Assembly: GCF_017114825.1 (NCBI RefSeq)
Contig: NZ_JADEVO010000015.1
Span: 1-64,000, forward strand
Length of the DNA stretch: 64,000 nucleotides
DNA from: Pseudomonas gregormendelii
Lineage (GTDB): Bacteria; Pseudomonadota; Gammaproteobacteria; Pseudomonadales; Pseudomonadaceae
Reading direction: 5' to 3'
The position numbers and the translations under genes are program-made. Of the stretch, positions 1 to 11,904 are shown piece after piece. The notes beneath the pieces are model-generated. The model ran no database searches. It was given only the letters and a program-made list of their open reading frames with translations, and was not told where the DNA came from. Each line of letters opens with the position of its first letter. Positions within the stretch are counted from its first letter, which is position 1.

Positions 1-84
1 CCCATCCCGAACTCAGCAGTGAAACGATGCATCGCCGATGGTAGTGTGGGGTTTCCCCATGTGAGAGTAGGTCATCGTCAAGAT
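1..84 (+). rRNA. rrf: 5S ribosomal RNA, 3' part
   Basis: The window opens inside a 5S rRNA gene. The conserved segment with CCCATCCCGAACTCAG and the GATGGTAGTGTGGGG helix is visible, and the gene ends near GTCATCGTCAAGAT. About the first 35 bases lie to the left of the window. It is the last gene of an rrn operon read rightward and is followed by a strong terminator. The exact 3' end is uncertain by a base or two. Confidence 0.93.
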
Positions 85-93
85 TAAATTCCG

Positions 94-132
94 AAACCCC
101 TATCTGCGTATGCAGGTAGGGGTTTTGTTTTT
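94..132 (+). terminator. rrn operon terminator
   Basis: A long hairpin (left arm AAACCCCTATCTGC, right arm GCAGGTAGGGGTTTT, one G-T wobble) is followed by a T-rich tract. It sits 10 bases after the 5S RNA, as expected for the Rho-independent terminator of an rrn operon. Confidence 0.9.
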
Positions 133-220
133 GTCCGCAGGAAAGTTCAGGCCTTCGTGTTTCTATGCAATCGCTCGGTGCATGGCTATCATGCGGGCCT
201 CATTGTGAGGCGAGACTTGC

Positions 221-1180
221 ATGCTGACGTTGTTGAAGCTTCTTAAGGATGGCCGGTTCCATTCTGGCCAGGCCCTTGGCATCGCCCTGGGTGTCAGTCG
301 TAGTGCGGTTTGGAAACAGCTCCAGCTCCTGGAAGCTGAGTTGGGCTTATCCATCCACAAAGTGCGCGGTCGCGGTTATCAACTGGCTGCGCCATTGACG
401 CTGCTCGACCCTGTCAGCATCCGCGAGGCGGCTCCTTCCTGCGAATGGCCCACCCTGGTCTTTGACTCCATAGACTCGACAAATGCCGAGGCCTTGCGCG
501 CGATCGAGCGTGGCCAGGCCGCACCATTCCTGGTGGTTGCCGAACGGCAGACGGCCGGGCGAGGGCGTCGCGGACGCAAGTGGGTCAGCCCTTTTGCCGA
601 AAACGTCTATTACAGCCTTGTGTTGCGCATCGACGGTGGAATGCGGCAGCTGGAAGGACTCAGTCTGGTTGTAGGCCTGGCAGTGATGCAGGCCCTGCGT
701 GAGCTCGGAGTTTCGGCTGCAGGTCTTAAATGGCCAAACGACGTATTGGTCGGGCAGAAAAAAATCGCCGGCATACTTCTGGAGCTGGTGGGCGATCCCG
801 CTGACGTATGCCACGTAGTGCTAGGCGTTGGAATCAATGTAAACATGCAGATGACTGATGAGGTTGATCAGCAATGGACGTCGATGCGTCTCGAGACCGG
901 CAAGGTGTTCGATCGCAACCATCTCGTCGCAGCCCTGGGTTTGAAGCTGCAGGGTTATTTGCACCGTCATCAGACCGATGGGTTTGCTGCCATCCAGTCG
1001 GAGTGGGAGCAGAATCATCTGTGGCAGGGGCGCGCCGTATCGCTGATTGCCGGGGTCAACCAGATAGATGGCGAAGTGCTGGGTATCGATAAACAAGGTG
1101 CTTTGCGCTTGAAGGTGGGTGGTGTGGAAAAAGTCTTTAGCGGTGGTGAGCTCAGCCTGAGGTTGCGTGATGATTCTTGA
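221..1180 (+). CDS. birA: Bifunctional biotin ligase / biotin operon repressor BirA
   Basis: This 319-residue protein activates biotin to biotinyl-AMP and transfers it to a lysine of the biotin carboxyl carrier protein; as a dimer it also represses biotin genes. A winged helix-turn-helix covers about residues 1-60 ([11 protein letters not shown]). The ligase domain follows, with STN at 86-88, the ATP-binding loop GRGRRGRKW at 113-121, and KWPNDV near 170. The small C-terminal SH3-like domain is present, so the length is normal for the two-function form. The ATG follows a GAGG-type ribosome site. The 3' end overlaps coaX, suggesting coupled synthesis of two cofactor enzymes. Confidence 0.96.
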   Translation: MLTLLKLLKDGRFHSGQALGIALGVSRSAVWKQLQLLEAELGLSIHKVRGRGYQLAAPLTLLDPVSIREAAPSCEWPTLVFDSIDSTNAEALRAIERGQAAPFLVVAERQTAGRGRRGRKWVSPFAENVYYSLVLRIDGGMRQLEGLSLVVGLAVMQALRELGVSAAGLKWPNDVLVGQKKIAGILLELVGDPADVCHVVLGVGINVNMQMTDEVDQQWTSMRLETGKVFDRNHLVAALGLKLQGYLHRHQTDGFAAIQSEWEQNHLWQGRAVSLIAGVNQIDGEVLGIDKQGALRLKVGGVEKVFSGGELSLRLRDDS

Positions 1181-1919
1181 GCTCGACTGCGGAAACAGTT
1201 TTATCAAATGGCGCGTGCTGGGTGTGGGCGGCGGTATGACGGTCGGAGAGGGGGTCGTTGACTCGGATCTGGCGTTGCTCGAGAGCCTGAATGCCATCGT
1301 GAGCCTGTCATTGACCTATTGCCGGCTGGTAAGCGTCAGGACCACCGAAGAAACCGGTGCATTGACCGCCTTGCTCAAGAGTGCTTATGGCGTGTCAGTT
1401 GCCTGCGCTGCGCCCTCTCGCGAAATGTCCGGTGTTCGTAACGGCTATGAAGAATACGAGCGCTTGGGGCTCGACCGTTGGCTGGCGATGCTGGGTGGAT
1501 TCCATCTGGCGTCGGGCTCGTGTCTTGTGCTCGACTTCGGTACAGCCGTTACCGCTGACTTTATAGACAGCGACGGCGAGCATCTCGGTGGCTTCATCTG
1601 TCCGGGGATGCCCTTGATGCGCAATCAGCTGCGCACCCACACGCGCAAGATACGGTATGGCGACATCGCAGCCGAGCGCGCGCTGGAAAGCCTTGCTCCT
1701 GGTCGCACCACCGTCGAAGCGGTAGAGCGCGGCTGCTCGTTGATGCTCAGGGGATTCGTGCTTACGCAATTGGAGATGGCGCGCAGTTACTGGGGTGAAG
1801 ACTTTGTGGTTTTTCTCACGGGTGGGGACGCAAGTCTTGTCTCGGGCGTCGTCCCTGAAGCCCGCGTGGTTCCAGATCTGGTGTTTGTGGGCCTGGCGAT
1901 GGCGTGCCCTTTGAGTTGA
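1170..1919 (+). CDS. coaX: Type III pantothenate kinase
   Basis: CoaX phosphorylates pantothenate, the first step of coenzyme A synthesis; Pseudomonas uses this form instead of CoaA. The actin-like ATPase fold is indicated by LELDCGNS at the N-terminus (phosphate loop), [12 protein letters not shown] in the middle (second phosphate motif) and LTGGDA near the end (adenosine motif). The 249 residues match the family. A GTG one codon upstream (1167) is possible, but the ATG at 1170 is the usual choice. The start lies inside the last codons of birA, so the genes are probably co-transcribed and translationally coupled. Confidence 0.95.
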   Translation: MILELDCGNSFIKWRVLGVGGGMTVGEGVVDSDLALLESLNAIVSLSLTYCRLVSVRTTEETGALTALLKSAYGVSVACAAPSREMSGVRNGYEEYERLGLDRWLAMLGGFHLASGSCLVLDFGTAVTADFIDSDGEHLGGFICPGMPLMRNQLRTHTRKIRYGDIAAERALESLAPGRTTVEAVERGCSLMLRGFVLTQLEMARSYWGEDFVVFLTGGDASLVSGVVPEARVVPDLVFVGLAMACPLS

Positions 1920-1926
1920 GGTATTT

Positions 1927-2367
1927 ATGCGTTGGTTGTTCCTGCTACTGCTAGTGCTCAATGTTTTCTATTACATCTGGCATCAACAAGAAGCCCCCTT
2001 GCGCGCCAAGGATGTGACGCCTTTGAGCCTGTATCGTGGTTCGCAGCAGGATATTCGCCTGCTGAGCGAATCCACCGATGCCGCGCGGGACAAGGCCAAG
2101 GCTGTTCAGCCTGATAGCGGGTGCCTGTATGTAGGCGGCTATTCGCGGCAGGACGTGGCTCAGGCCGTCGAGCGAAGATTGACTGGCATGGAGATCAAGT
2201 TCCAGGCCTTGCCGCGCGACCTCCCGGATGCGCCTGGTTACTGGGTGCGGATCGCACCTGAAAGCCGACGCTGGCTGGATGATGTGCAGTTGCAAAACCT
2301 TTCCAGAGAATTCAATGAGTTAAAACATAAAATAATGCCGTGCGAGGGGGTTGCACAGGCGGATTAG
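1927..2367 (+). CDS. Small SPOR-like inner-membrane protein
   Basis: A 146-residue protein with one hydrophobic N-terminal segment (about residues 2-19), a short polar linker, and a C-terminal region (about 60-130) that looks like a SPOR domain (YVGGYSRQDVAQAVERRL, then YWVRIAP). SPOR domains bind denuded peptidoglycan, so a septal or cell wall role is possible. Pseudomonads usually carry a protein of this kind directly after birA-coaX. It starts 7 bases after coaX, with GAGG at the coaX stop serving as ribosome site. The SPOR assignment is by eye and no specific function is known. Confidence 0.75.
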   Translation: MRWLFLLLLVLNVFYYIWHQQEAPLRAKDVTPLSLYRGSQQDIRLLSESTDAARDKAKAVQPDSGCLYVGGYSRQDVAQAVERRLTGMEIKFQALPRDLPDAPGYWVRIAPESRRWLDDVQLQNLSREFNELKHKIMPCEGVAQAD

Positions 2368-2408
2368 TTTGCATAGAATGGCGCCCGCTTCGCAGTGAAG
2401 ACCTTTAA

Positions 2409-2440
2409 AGGTCAACGCAGCGGAACGAGGTCAACGCAGC
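2409..2440. repeat. Tandem 13-base direct repeat
   Basis: AGGTCAACGCAGC occurs at 2409-2421 and again at 2428-2440, a 19-base period. It lies between the SPOR-like gene and the tRNA promoter, about 30 bases before the -35 box. It could be a remnant of duplication or a binding site for an activator of the tRNA-tuf operon; nothing in the sequence decides between these. Confidence 0.6.
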
Positions 2441-2468
2441 TAACCTCAGGTTTTTAATGAGAAAATGC

Positions 2469-2496
2469 TTGACAGAAGGCTGGCATGATATAGAAT
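2469..2496 (+). promoter_or_regulatory. Sigma-70 promoter of the tRNA-tuf operon
   Basis: A perfect -35 TTGACA (2469-2474) and -10 TAGAAT (2491-2496) are separated by 16 bases. The start point would fall about 7 bases before the tRNA-Tyr gene. Strong matches to consensus fit a stable-RNA promoter. Confidence 0.8.
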
Positions 2497-2509
2497 GCCG
2501 GCTCGCTTA

Positions 2510-2594
<85 letters not shown>

Positions 2595-2617
2595 TTTTTA
2601 GCGAGAGTTGCAAGCTC

Positions 2618-2691
<74 letters not shown>

Positions 2692-2717
2692 CGTTTGCAG
2701 ATCTTGCACAGTGTTAC

Positions 2718-2793
2718 GCTCTTGTAGCTCAGTTGGTAGAGCACACCCTTGGTAAGGGTGAGGTCAGCGGTTCAAATCCGCTCAAGAGCTCCA
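2718..2793 (+). tRNA. thrT: tRNA-Thr (GGT)
   Basis: 76 bases with acceptor GCTCTTG/CAAGAGC, anticodon stem-loop CACCCTTGGTAAGGGTG (anticodon GGT), T-arm GCGGTTCAAATCCGC and encoded CCA. It is followed six bases later by a strong hairpin placed before the EF-Tu gene. Confidence 0.97.
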
Positions 2794-2799
2794 TATAAC

Positions 2800-2831
2800 A
2801 AGGCAGATATGAAAATATCTGCCTTTGTTTT
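2800..2831 (+). terminator. Terminator-like hairpin between thrT and tuf
   Basis: A perfect 11-base-pair stem (AAGGCAGATAT / ATATCTGCCTT) closed by a GAAA tetraloop is followed by TGTTTT. This is a credible partial terminator or a protecting 3' structure. It would let tRNA output exceed tuf mRNA from the shared promoter. Confidence 0.72.
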
Positions 2832-2877
2832 AATGGCTTGTTTCACTTGTAACATTCTTCTCCTGAGGGTGATTTCG

Positions 2878-4071
2878 ATGGCTAAGGAAAAGTTCGAACG
2901 TAATAAGCCGCACGTCAACGTAGGCACCATTGGTCACGTCGATCACGGCAAAACTACTCTGACTGCAGCCCTGACCCGCGTCTGCTCCGAAGTGTTCGGT
3001 TCGGCAAAGGTTGACTTCGACAAGATCGATAGCGCCCCAGAAGAAAAAGCTCGTGGTATTACCATCAACACCGCTCACGTTGAGTACGATTCGGCCGTGC
3101 GTCACTACGCACACGTTGACTGCCCTGGTCACGCCGACTACGTAAAAAACATGATTACCGGTGCTGCACAGATGGATGGTGCGATTCTGGTTTGCTCGGC
3201 CGCTGATGGTCCGATGCCGCAAACCCGTGAGCACATTCTCCTGTCGCGCCAGGTAGGCGTTCCGTACATCGTTGTCTTCCTGAACAAGGCTGACATGGTA
3301 GATGACGCGGAGCTGCTTGAGTTGGTTGAAATGGAAGTGCGAGACCTGTTGAGCACCTACGATTTCCCAGGTGATGACACTCCAATCATCATTGGTTCGG
3401 CGCTGATGGCGTTGAATGGTCAAGACGACAACGAGATGGGCACCACTGCCGTCAAGAAGCTGGTCGAGACTCTGGATAGCTACATTCCGCAGCCTGAGCG
3501 TGCTATTGATAAGCCGTTCCTGATGCCGATCGAGGACGTGTTCTCGATCTCCGGTCGCGGTACTGTTGTGACTGGCCGTGTTGAGCGTGGCATTGTTCGC
3601 ATCCAGGAAGAAGTTGAGATCGTTGGTCTGCGTGACACGGTCAAGACTACGTGCACTGGTGTAGAGATGTTTCGCAAGCTGCTCGACGAAGGTCGTGCAG
3701 GTGAGAACTGCGGCGTATTGCTGCGTGGTACCAAGCGTGATGATGTTGAGCGTGGCCAGGTACTGGTCAAGCCCGGCACCGTCAAGCCGCATACCAAGTT
3801 CACAGCTGAAGTTTATGTTCTGAGCAAGGAAGAAGGTGGCCGTCATACGCCGTTCTTCAAAGGCTACCGTCCACAGTTCTACTTCCGTACGACTGATGTG
3901 ACTGGTAACTGCGAGCTGCCAGAAGGAGTTGAGATGGTTATGCCGGGTGATAACGTTCAGATGACCGTTACCCTGATCAAAACCATCGCGATGGAAGATG
4001 GTCTGCGTTTCGCTATTCGTGAGGGCGGTCGTACCGTCGGCGCGGGTGTCGTGGCAAAAGTCATCGAGTAA
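2878..4071 (+). CDS. tufB: Elongation factor Tu, first copy
   Basis: EF-Tu carries aminoacyl-tRNA to the ribosomal A site as a GTP complex. The 397 residues include the P-loop GHVDHGKT, the switch region RGITI, DCPGH, and the guanine-specific NKAD, followed by domains 2 and 3. The frame is open further upstream into tRNA-Thr, but the ATG at 2878 gives the family N-terminus MAKEKF. Lysine 5, the residue trimethylated by EftM in P. aeruginosa, is present. It differs from the second copy (19448-20641) at 28 positions, concentrated in the N-terminus and domains 2-3; the stretch from about residue 83 to 200 is identical. Position after Tyr-Gly-Thr tRNAs corresponds to tufB. Confidence 0.97.
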   Translation: MAKEKFERNKPHVNVGTIGHVDHGKTTLTAALTRVCSEVFGSAKVDFDKIDSAPEEKARGITINTAHVEYDSAVRHYAHVDCPGHADYVKNMITGAAQMDGAILVCSAADGPMPQTREHILLSRQVGVPYIVVFLNKADMVDDAELLELVEMEVRDLLSTYDFPGDDTPIIIGSALMALNGQDDNEMGTTAVKKLVETLDSYIPQPERAIDKPFLMPIEDVFSISGRGTVVTGRVERGIVRIQEEVEIVGLRDTVKTTCTGVEMFRKLLDEGRAGENCGVLLRGTKRDDVERGQVLVKPGTVKPHTKFTAEVYVLSKEEGGRHTPFFKGYRPQFYFRTTDVTGNCELPEGVEMVMPGDNVQMTVTLIKTIAMEDGLRFAIREGGRTVGAGVVAKVIE

Positions 4072-4090
4072 GTTGTTGTAATGTCTTTTT

Positions 4091-4123
4091 CAGGCCGGCA
4101 TAATGGTCGGCCTGATTTTGTTT
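4091..4123 (+). terminator. Terminator after tufB, abutting tRNA-Trp
   Basis: A CAGGCCG / CGGCCTG stem with a 10-base loop is followed by ATTTTGTTTT. The T-tract ends one base before the mature 5' end of tRNA-Trp, so trpT-secE-nusG must be reached by read-through or by a promoter inside tufB. Confidence 0.7.
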
Positions 4124-4124
4124 T

Positions 4125-4200
4125 AGGTCAGTAGCTCAATTGGCAGAGCGACGGTCTCCAAAACCGTAGGTTGGGGGTTCGATTCCCTCCTGACCTGCCA
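4125..4200 (+). tRNA. trpT: tRNA-Trp (CCA)
   Basis: 76 bases with acceptor AGGTCAG / CTGACCT, anticodon stem-loop ACGGTCTCCAAAACCGT (anticodon CCA), T-arm GGGGGTTCGATTCCCTC and encoded CCA. It precedes secE, as in other gammaproteobacteria. Confidence 0.97.
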
Positions 4201-4245
4201 GATTCACTTGGTGGGTTTGGCTTTCTTTTCACAGGATCTTCATAG

Positions 4246-4614
4246 ATGACTCCTAAAGCTGAAGCTCAAGGCTCTCGCTTCGATCTGCTCAAGTGGCTAG
4301 TAGTAGCCGCTTTGGTGGTTGTTGGCGTTGTTGGCAATCAGTATTACTCTGCTTCGCCGATCCTGTACCGCGTACTGGCACTGCTTGCCATTGCTGCTGT
4401 AGCTGCCTTTGTAGGCCTGCAGACAGCTAAGGGCAAGTCTTTCTTTGTACTGGTAAAGGAAGCTCGCACTGAGATTCGTAAAGTCGTATGGCCAACTCGC
4501 CAAGAAACCACGCAGACCACGTTGATCGTAGTGGCTGTTGTTCTGGTTATGGCGTTGCTGTTGTGGGGTCTTGATTCCCTGCTCGGCTGGCTTGTTTCCT
4601 TGATTGTCGGCTAA
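4246..4614 (+). CDS. secE: Preprotein translocase subunit SecE
   Basis: SecE clamps the two halves of SecY in the inner-membrane SecYEG channel. The 122-residue protein has three predicted membrane segments (about residues 17-36, 41-60 and 92-118), the three-span enterobacterial form. The conserved cytoplasmic helix before the last span (EARTEIRKVVWPTRQET) is the SecY-contacting signature. The gene lies between trpT and nusG; the SecE-NusG pair is almost universal. SecY is encoded in the spc operon at 30023-31351. Confidence 0.96.
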   Translation: MTPKAEAQGSRFDLLKWLVVAALVVVGVVGNQYYSASPILYRVLALLAIAAVAAFVGLQTAKGKSFFVLVKEARTEIRKVVWPTRQETTQTTLIVVAVVLVMALLLWGLDSLLGWLVSLIVG

Positions 4615-4623
4615 GGGTGTCCC

Positions 4624-5157
4624 GTGGCTAAGCGTTGGTACGTTGTGCATGCTTACTCCGGTTACGAGAAGCATGTCATGCGCTCGTTGGTAGAGCGTGT
4701 AAAGCTGGCTGGCATGGAAGATGGCTTCGGCGAAATTCTGGTTCCCACTGAAGAAGTGGTTGAAATGCGTAATGGCCAGAAACGCAAAAGCGAGCGCAAG
4801 TTCTTCCCAGGTTATGTGCTGGTCCAGATGGACATGAACGAGGGTACTTGGCACTTGGTCAAGGATACTCCTCGGGTGATGGGTTTCATCGGCGGTACTG
4901 CTGATAAACCTGCGCCGATCACCGATAAAGAGGCAGAAGCGATTCTGCGTCGCGTTGCTGATGGTAGCGACAAGCCGAAGCCGAAGACGTTGTTCGAGCC
5001 AGGCGAGTCGGTACGGGTCAACGACGGGCCGTTTGCTGATTTTACTGGCACGGTCGAAGAAGTTAACTACGAAAAGAGCCGGATCCAAGTGGCAGTGCTC
5101 ATTTTCGGTCGCTCTACTCCGGTAGAGCTAGAGTTCAGCCAGGTCGAAAAGGTCTAG
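4624..5157 (+). CDS. nusG: Transcription antitermination factor NusG
   Basis: NusG binds the clamp of RNA polymerase, suppresses pausing, links to ribosomal S10 and recruits Rho. The 177 residues comprise the N-terminal NGN domain (starts [15 protein letters not shown], with FFPGYVLV near residue 60) and a C-terminal KOW domain ([14 protein letters not shown]). The start is GTG at 4624, nine bases after secE, giving the standard N-terminus. A hairpin terminator follows, separating it from the L11 operon. Confidence 0.97.
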   Translation: MAKRWYVVHAYSGYEKHVMRSLVERVKLAGMEDGFGEILVPTEEVVEMRNGQKRKSERKFFPGYVLVQMDMNEGTWHLVKDTPRVMGFIGGTADKPAPITDKEAEAILRRVADGSDKPKPKTLFEPGESVRVNDGPFADFTGTVEEVNYEKSRIQVAVLIFGRSTPVELEFSQVEKV

Positions 5158-5172
5158 CTGGGCAAGCATCCC

Positions 5173-5201
5173 AACCCCGCAGCCTTAGGCTGTGGGGTTT
5201 T
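5173..5201 (+). terminator. Terminator between nusG and rplK
   Basis: AACCCCGCAGCC / GGCTGTGGGGTT hairpin with a TTAG loop and a short T-tract. It lies 15 bases after nusG and about 70 before rplK, so it closes the secE-nusG unit, at least partly. Confidence 0.75.
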
Positions 5202-5274
5202 GTCGTCACTGGGATAAACGCGCAAGTAACCGGGGAGCCTTTCGAGGCGTTTGAACCCGTAATTGGAGTGCCTC

Positions 5275-5706
5275 ATGGCCAAGAAGATTACCGCTTACAT
5301 CAAGCTGCAAGTGAAGGCCGCTCAGGCTAACCCAAGCCCACCTGTTGGTCCTGCACTGGGTCAGCACGGCGTGAACATCATGGAATTCTGCAAAGCTTTC
5401 AACGCCCGTACCCAGGGTATTGAGCCAGGCCTGCCGACTCCAGTGATCATCACTGTCTACAGCGACCGTAGCTTCACTTTCGAAACCAAATCCACTCCTG
5501 CTTCGGTTCTGCTGAAGAAGGCGGCTGGTCTGACTAGCGGTTCCGCTCGTCCGAACACCGTTAAGGTTGGCACCGTGACTCGTGCTCAGCTGGAAGAAAT
5601 CGCGAAAACCAAAAACGCGGATCTGACTGCAGCTGATATGGATGCGGCCGTGCGCACTATCGCCGGTTCTGCTCGTAGCATGGGCCTTAACGTGGAGGGT
5701 GTGTAA
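5275..5706 (+). CDS. rplK: 50S ribosomal protein L11
   Basis: L11 (143 residues) binds 23S rRNA helices 43-44 at the base of the L7/L12 stalk, where it affects factor GTPases and RelA activation. The N-terminal domain begins [15 protein letters not shown] and contains the proline-rich [14 protein letters not shown] helix where thiostrepton binds in other species. The C-terminal RNA-binding domain contains [12 protein letters not shown] and ARSMG. The ATG at 5275 is chosen over an in-frame upstream start because it gives the family N-terminus and has a GGAG site. The stop overlaps the rplA start by one base. Confidence 0.98.
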   Translation: MAKKITAYIKLQVKAAQANPSPPVGPALGQHGVNIMEFCKAFNARTQGIEPGLPTPVIITVYSDRSFTFETKSTPASVLLKKAAGLTSGSARPNTVKVGTVTRAQLEEIAKTKNADLTAADMDAAVRTIAGSARSMGLNVEGV

Positions 5707-6401
5707 TGGCTAAGTTGACCAAGCGTCAAAAGGCTATCGCCGGCAAAATCGAAGCAGGCAAGTCCTACAACTTTGTAGACGCTGCTGCTCTGCTGGCTGA
5801 GCTGTCGACTGTCAAGTTCAGCGAGTCGTTCGACGTTGCTGTGAACCTGGGCGTTGACCCGCGTAAATCCGACCAGGTCGTTCGTAGCGCTACTGTGCTG
5901 CCGCACGGTACTGGCAAGACCGTTCGCGTAGCTGTGTTCACCCAGGGTCCAGCTGCTGAGGCCGCTCTGGCTGCCGGCGCTGACCGTGTAGGTATGGACG
6001 ACCTGGCTGCCGAAATGAAAGGTGGCGACCTGAACTATGACGTTGTTATCGCATCCCCGGATGCAATGCGCGTTGTTGGTCAGTTGGGTCAGATCCTCGG
6101 TCCACGTGGCCTGATGCCTAACCCTAAAGTCGGCACCGTAACACCAGACGTAGCTACCGCGGTTAAAAACGCCAAGGCTGGTCAGGTTCGTTATCGCACC
6201 GACAAAAACGGCATCATCCACACTTCCGTTGGCAAAGTCGGCTTCGACGCCGTCAAGCTGAAGGAAAACGTTGAAGCCCTGATCGCTGATCTGAAGCGTA
6301 TCAAGCCAGCTTCCTCGAAAGGCATTTACGTCAAGCGCGTTACCCTGAGCACCACTATGGGCCCAGGTCTGGTCATCGACCAAGGCTCGCTCGACGCGTA
6401 A
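5706..6401 (+). CDS. rplA: 50S ribosomal protein L1
   Basis: L1 (231 residues) forms the mobile L1 stalk at the E site that releases deacylated tRNA. In E. coli it also represses the rplKA mRNA by binding near the rplK start. The signature around residues 121-140 ([19 protein letters not shown]) is intact. Translation is coupled to rplK through a TAATG overlap. It is followed by the approximately 200-base L10 leader. Confidence 0.98.
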   Translation: MAKLTKRQKAIAGKIEAGKSYNFVDAAALLAELSTVKFSESFDVAVNLGVDPRKSDQVVRSATVLPHGTGKTVRVAVFTQGPAAEAALAAGADRVGMDDLAAEMKGGDLNYDVVIASPDAMRVVGQLGQILGPRGLMPNPKVGTVTPDVATAVKNAKAGQVRYRTDKNGIIHTSVGKVGFDAVKLKENVEALIADLKRIKPASSKGIYVKRVTLSTTMGPGLVIDQGSLDA

Positions 6402-6599
6402 GACACAGGTTGGCGCAAGTGATTGCGCCAATTGAAAGATTGGGGTCCCTGCCTGGCGGGGGCTATCCAAGACCGTAGGCGACGCAAGTCTTAAACCTCA
6501 AGCCTACGCAGATGGTGCTCCCGGTTCCTTACCGAATCAGACACCAAAACGACATCCGGCCTCGGTTGGATGAAACGGTAACAAGCAGGAGTTAAACCC
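6402..6599 (+). promoter_or_regulatory. L10 leader region upstream of rplJ
   Basis: This 198-base gap between rplA and rplJ contains several complementary segments (for example GGGTCCCTGCC...GGCGGGGGC near 6444-6463, and CGTAGGC...GCCTACG at about 6474-6510). Its position and folding potential match the L10 leader, where the L10-(L7/L12)4 complex binds and represses rplJL. Assignment is by position and visible inverted segments; covariance scoring was not possible. Confidence 0.65.
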
Positions 6600-7100
6600 G
6601 TGGCAATTAAACTCGAAGACAAGAAGGCCATCGTCGCTGAAGTCAACGAGGCTGCCCAAGTTGCCCTGTCTGCTGTTGTGGCTGATGCCCGCGGCGTGAC
6701 AGTTGGCGCTATGACCGGACTCCGTAAAGAGGCTCGTGAAGCTGGCGTTTACGTACGTGTTGTACGTAACACCCTGCTCAAGCGCGCCGTTGCTGGCACT
6801 CCATATGACGTGCTCAACGACGTGTTCACTGGCCCGACCTTGATTGCATTCTCCAAAGATCATCCGGGCGCTGCTGCTCGTATTTTCAAGGAATTCGCAA
6901 AAGGTCAGGATAAGTTCGAGATCAAGGCAGCTGCGTTCGAGGGCAAGTTCCTCGCAGCTAATCAGATCGACGTACTGGCAAGCCTGCCGACCCGTGACGA
7001 AGCAATTTCTCAGCTGATGAGCGTGATTCAAGGCGCAACCAGCAAATTGGCTCGTACTCTGGCGGCACTTCGCGACCAGAAAGAAGCAGCTGCAGCCTAA
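6600..7100 (+). CDS. rplJ: 50S ribosomal protein L10
   Basis: L10 (166 residues) anchors the L7/L12 dimers to the GTPase-associated centre. The N-terminal rRNA-binding domain starts [15 protein letters not shown] and the C-terminal helix that carries L12 dimers is alanine-rich ([17 protein letters not shown]). The start is a GTG preceded by AGGAG. Expression is likely governed by the leader directly upstream. Confidence 0.97.
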   Translation: MAIKLEDKKAIVAEVNEAAQVALSAVVADARGVTVGAMTGLRKEAREAGVYVRVVRNTLLKRAVAGTPYDVLNDVFTGPTLIAFSKDHPGAAARIFKEFAKGQDKFEIKAAAFEGKFLAANQIDVLASLPTRDEAISQLMSVIQGATSKLARTLAALRDQKEAAAA

Positions 7101-7180
7101 GGCTAAGCGACTCCTTTCAGCGTTTATTGTTTATTTCGATGGCCGCGTAGGCTGTCACCCCAATACAGGAATTTATAGTC

Positions 7181-7546
7181 ATGTCTCTGACTAACGACCA
7201 AATCATCGAAGCAATCGGCGAAAAATCCGTTCTGGAAATCGTTGAGCTGATCAAGGCCATGGAAGAGAAGTTCGGCGTTTCCGCTGCCGCTGCTTCCGCT
7301 GGTCCAGCTGCTGTTGCTGCCGTTGTTGAAGAACAAACTGAATTCAACGTCATGCTGCTGGAAGCTGGCGAGAAGAAAGTTAACGTGATCAAGGCAGTAC
7401 GTGAACTGACCGGTCTGGGCCTGAAAGAAGCCAAGGCAGTAGTTGACGGCGCTCCTGGCGTTGTTCTGGAAGCCGTATCGAAAGATGCAGCTGACAAAGC
7501 TAAAGCCACTCTGGAAGAAGCAGGCGCTAAAGTCGAGCTGAAGTAA
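7181..7546 (+). CDS. rplL: 50S ribosomal protein L7/L12
   Basis: L7/L12 (121 residues) is the multicopy stalk protein that recruits and stimulates EF-Tu, EF-G and IF2. The N-terminal dimerisation helices are at residues 1-30, an Ala/Gly hinge at about 34-50 ([15 protein letters not shown]), and the C-terminal factor-binding domain contains [20 protein letters not shown]. It follows rplJ by 80 bases and is separated from rpoB by an attenuator-like hairpin. Confidence 0.98.
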   Translation: MSLTNDQIIEAIGEKSVLEIVELIKAMEEKFGVSAAAASAGPAAVAAVVEEQTEFNVMLLEAGEKKVNVIKAVRELTGLGLKEAKAVVDGAPGVVLEAVSKDAADKAKATLEEAGAKVELK

Positions 7547-7592
7547 GCATCGACCTTGCGTCTCCAGCCCGAGCGTTAAGCGAAAGGCTGAT

Positions 7593-7621
7593 GGCTGGTG
7601 GCTCTTGCCACCGGCCTTTTT
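7593..7621 (+). terminator. rplL-rpoB attenuator
   Basis: GGCTGGTGGC / GCCACCGGCC stem with a TCTT loop followed by TTTTT. It lies in the 220-base gap between rplL and rpoB. In E. coli a partial terminator in the same place lowers polymerase subunit expression relative to L7/L12; the same role is inferred here. Confidence 0.8.
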
Positions 7622-7766
7622 CCGTTATTGGCAACCGACTGGGTCGGTGCTGGTAACGAGCTGTAACCACCCGATGCGGTGGCGCAAACCATGGGGTTTG
7701 CACGATTTTCTGGCTGCTCCCGTCGGGAGGGGCCAAACAAGCAGGTGACCAAGCTGGGGAACGCTG

Positions 7767-11840
<4,074 letters not shown>

Positions 11841-11904
11841 CACGTGACGCGAATCGAGAGCGGGGCAGGATTGCCCGCTCTCTGCTCCGCCAGGAGGAAA
11901 GGCC

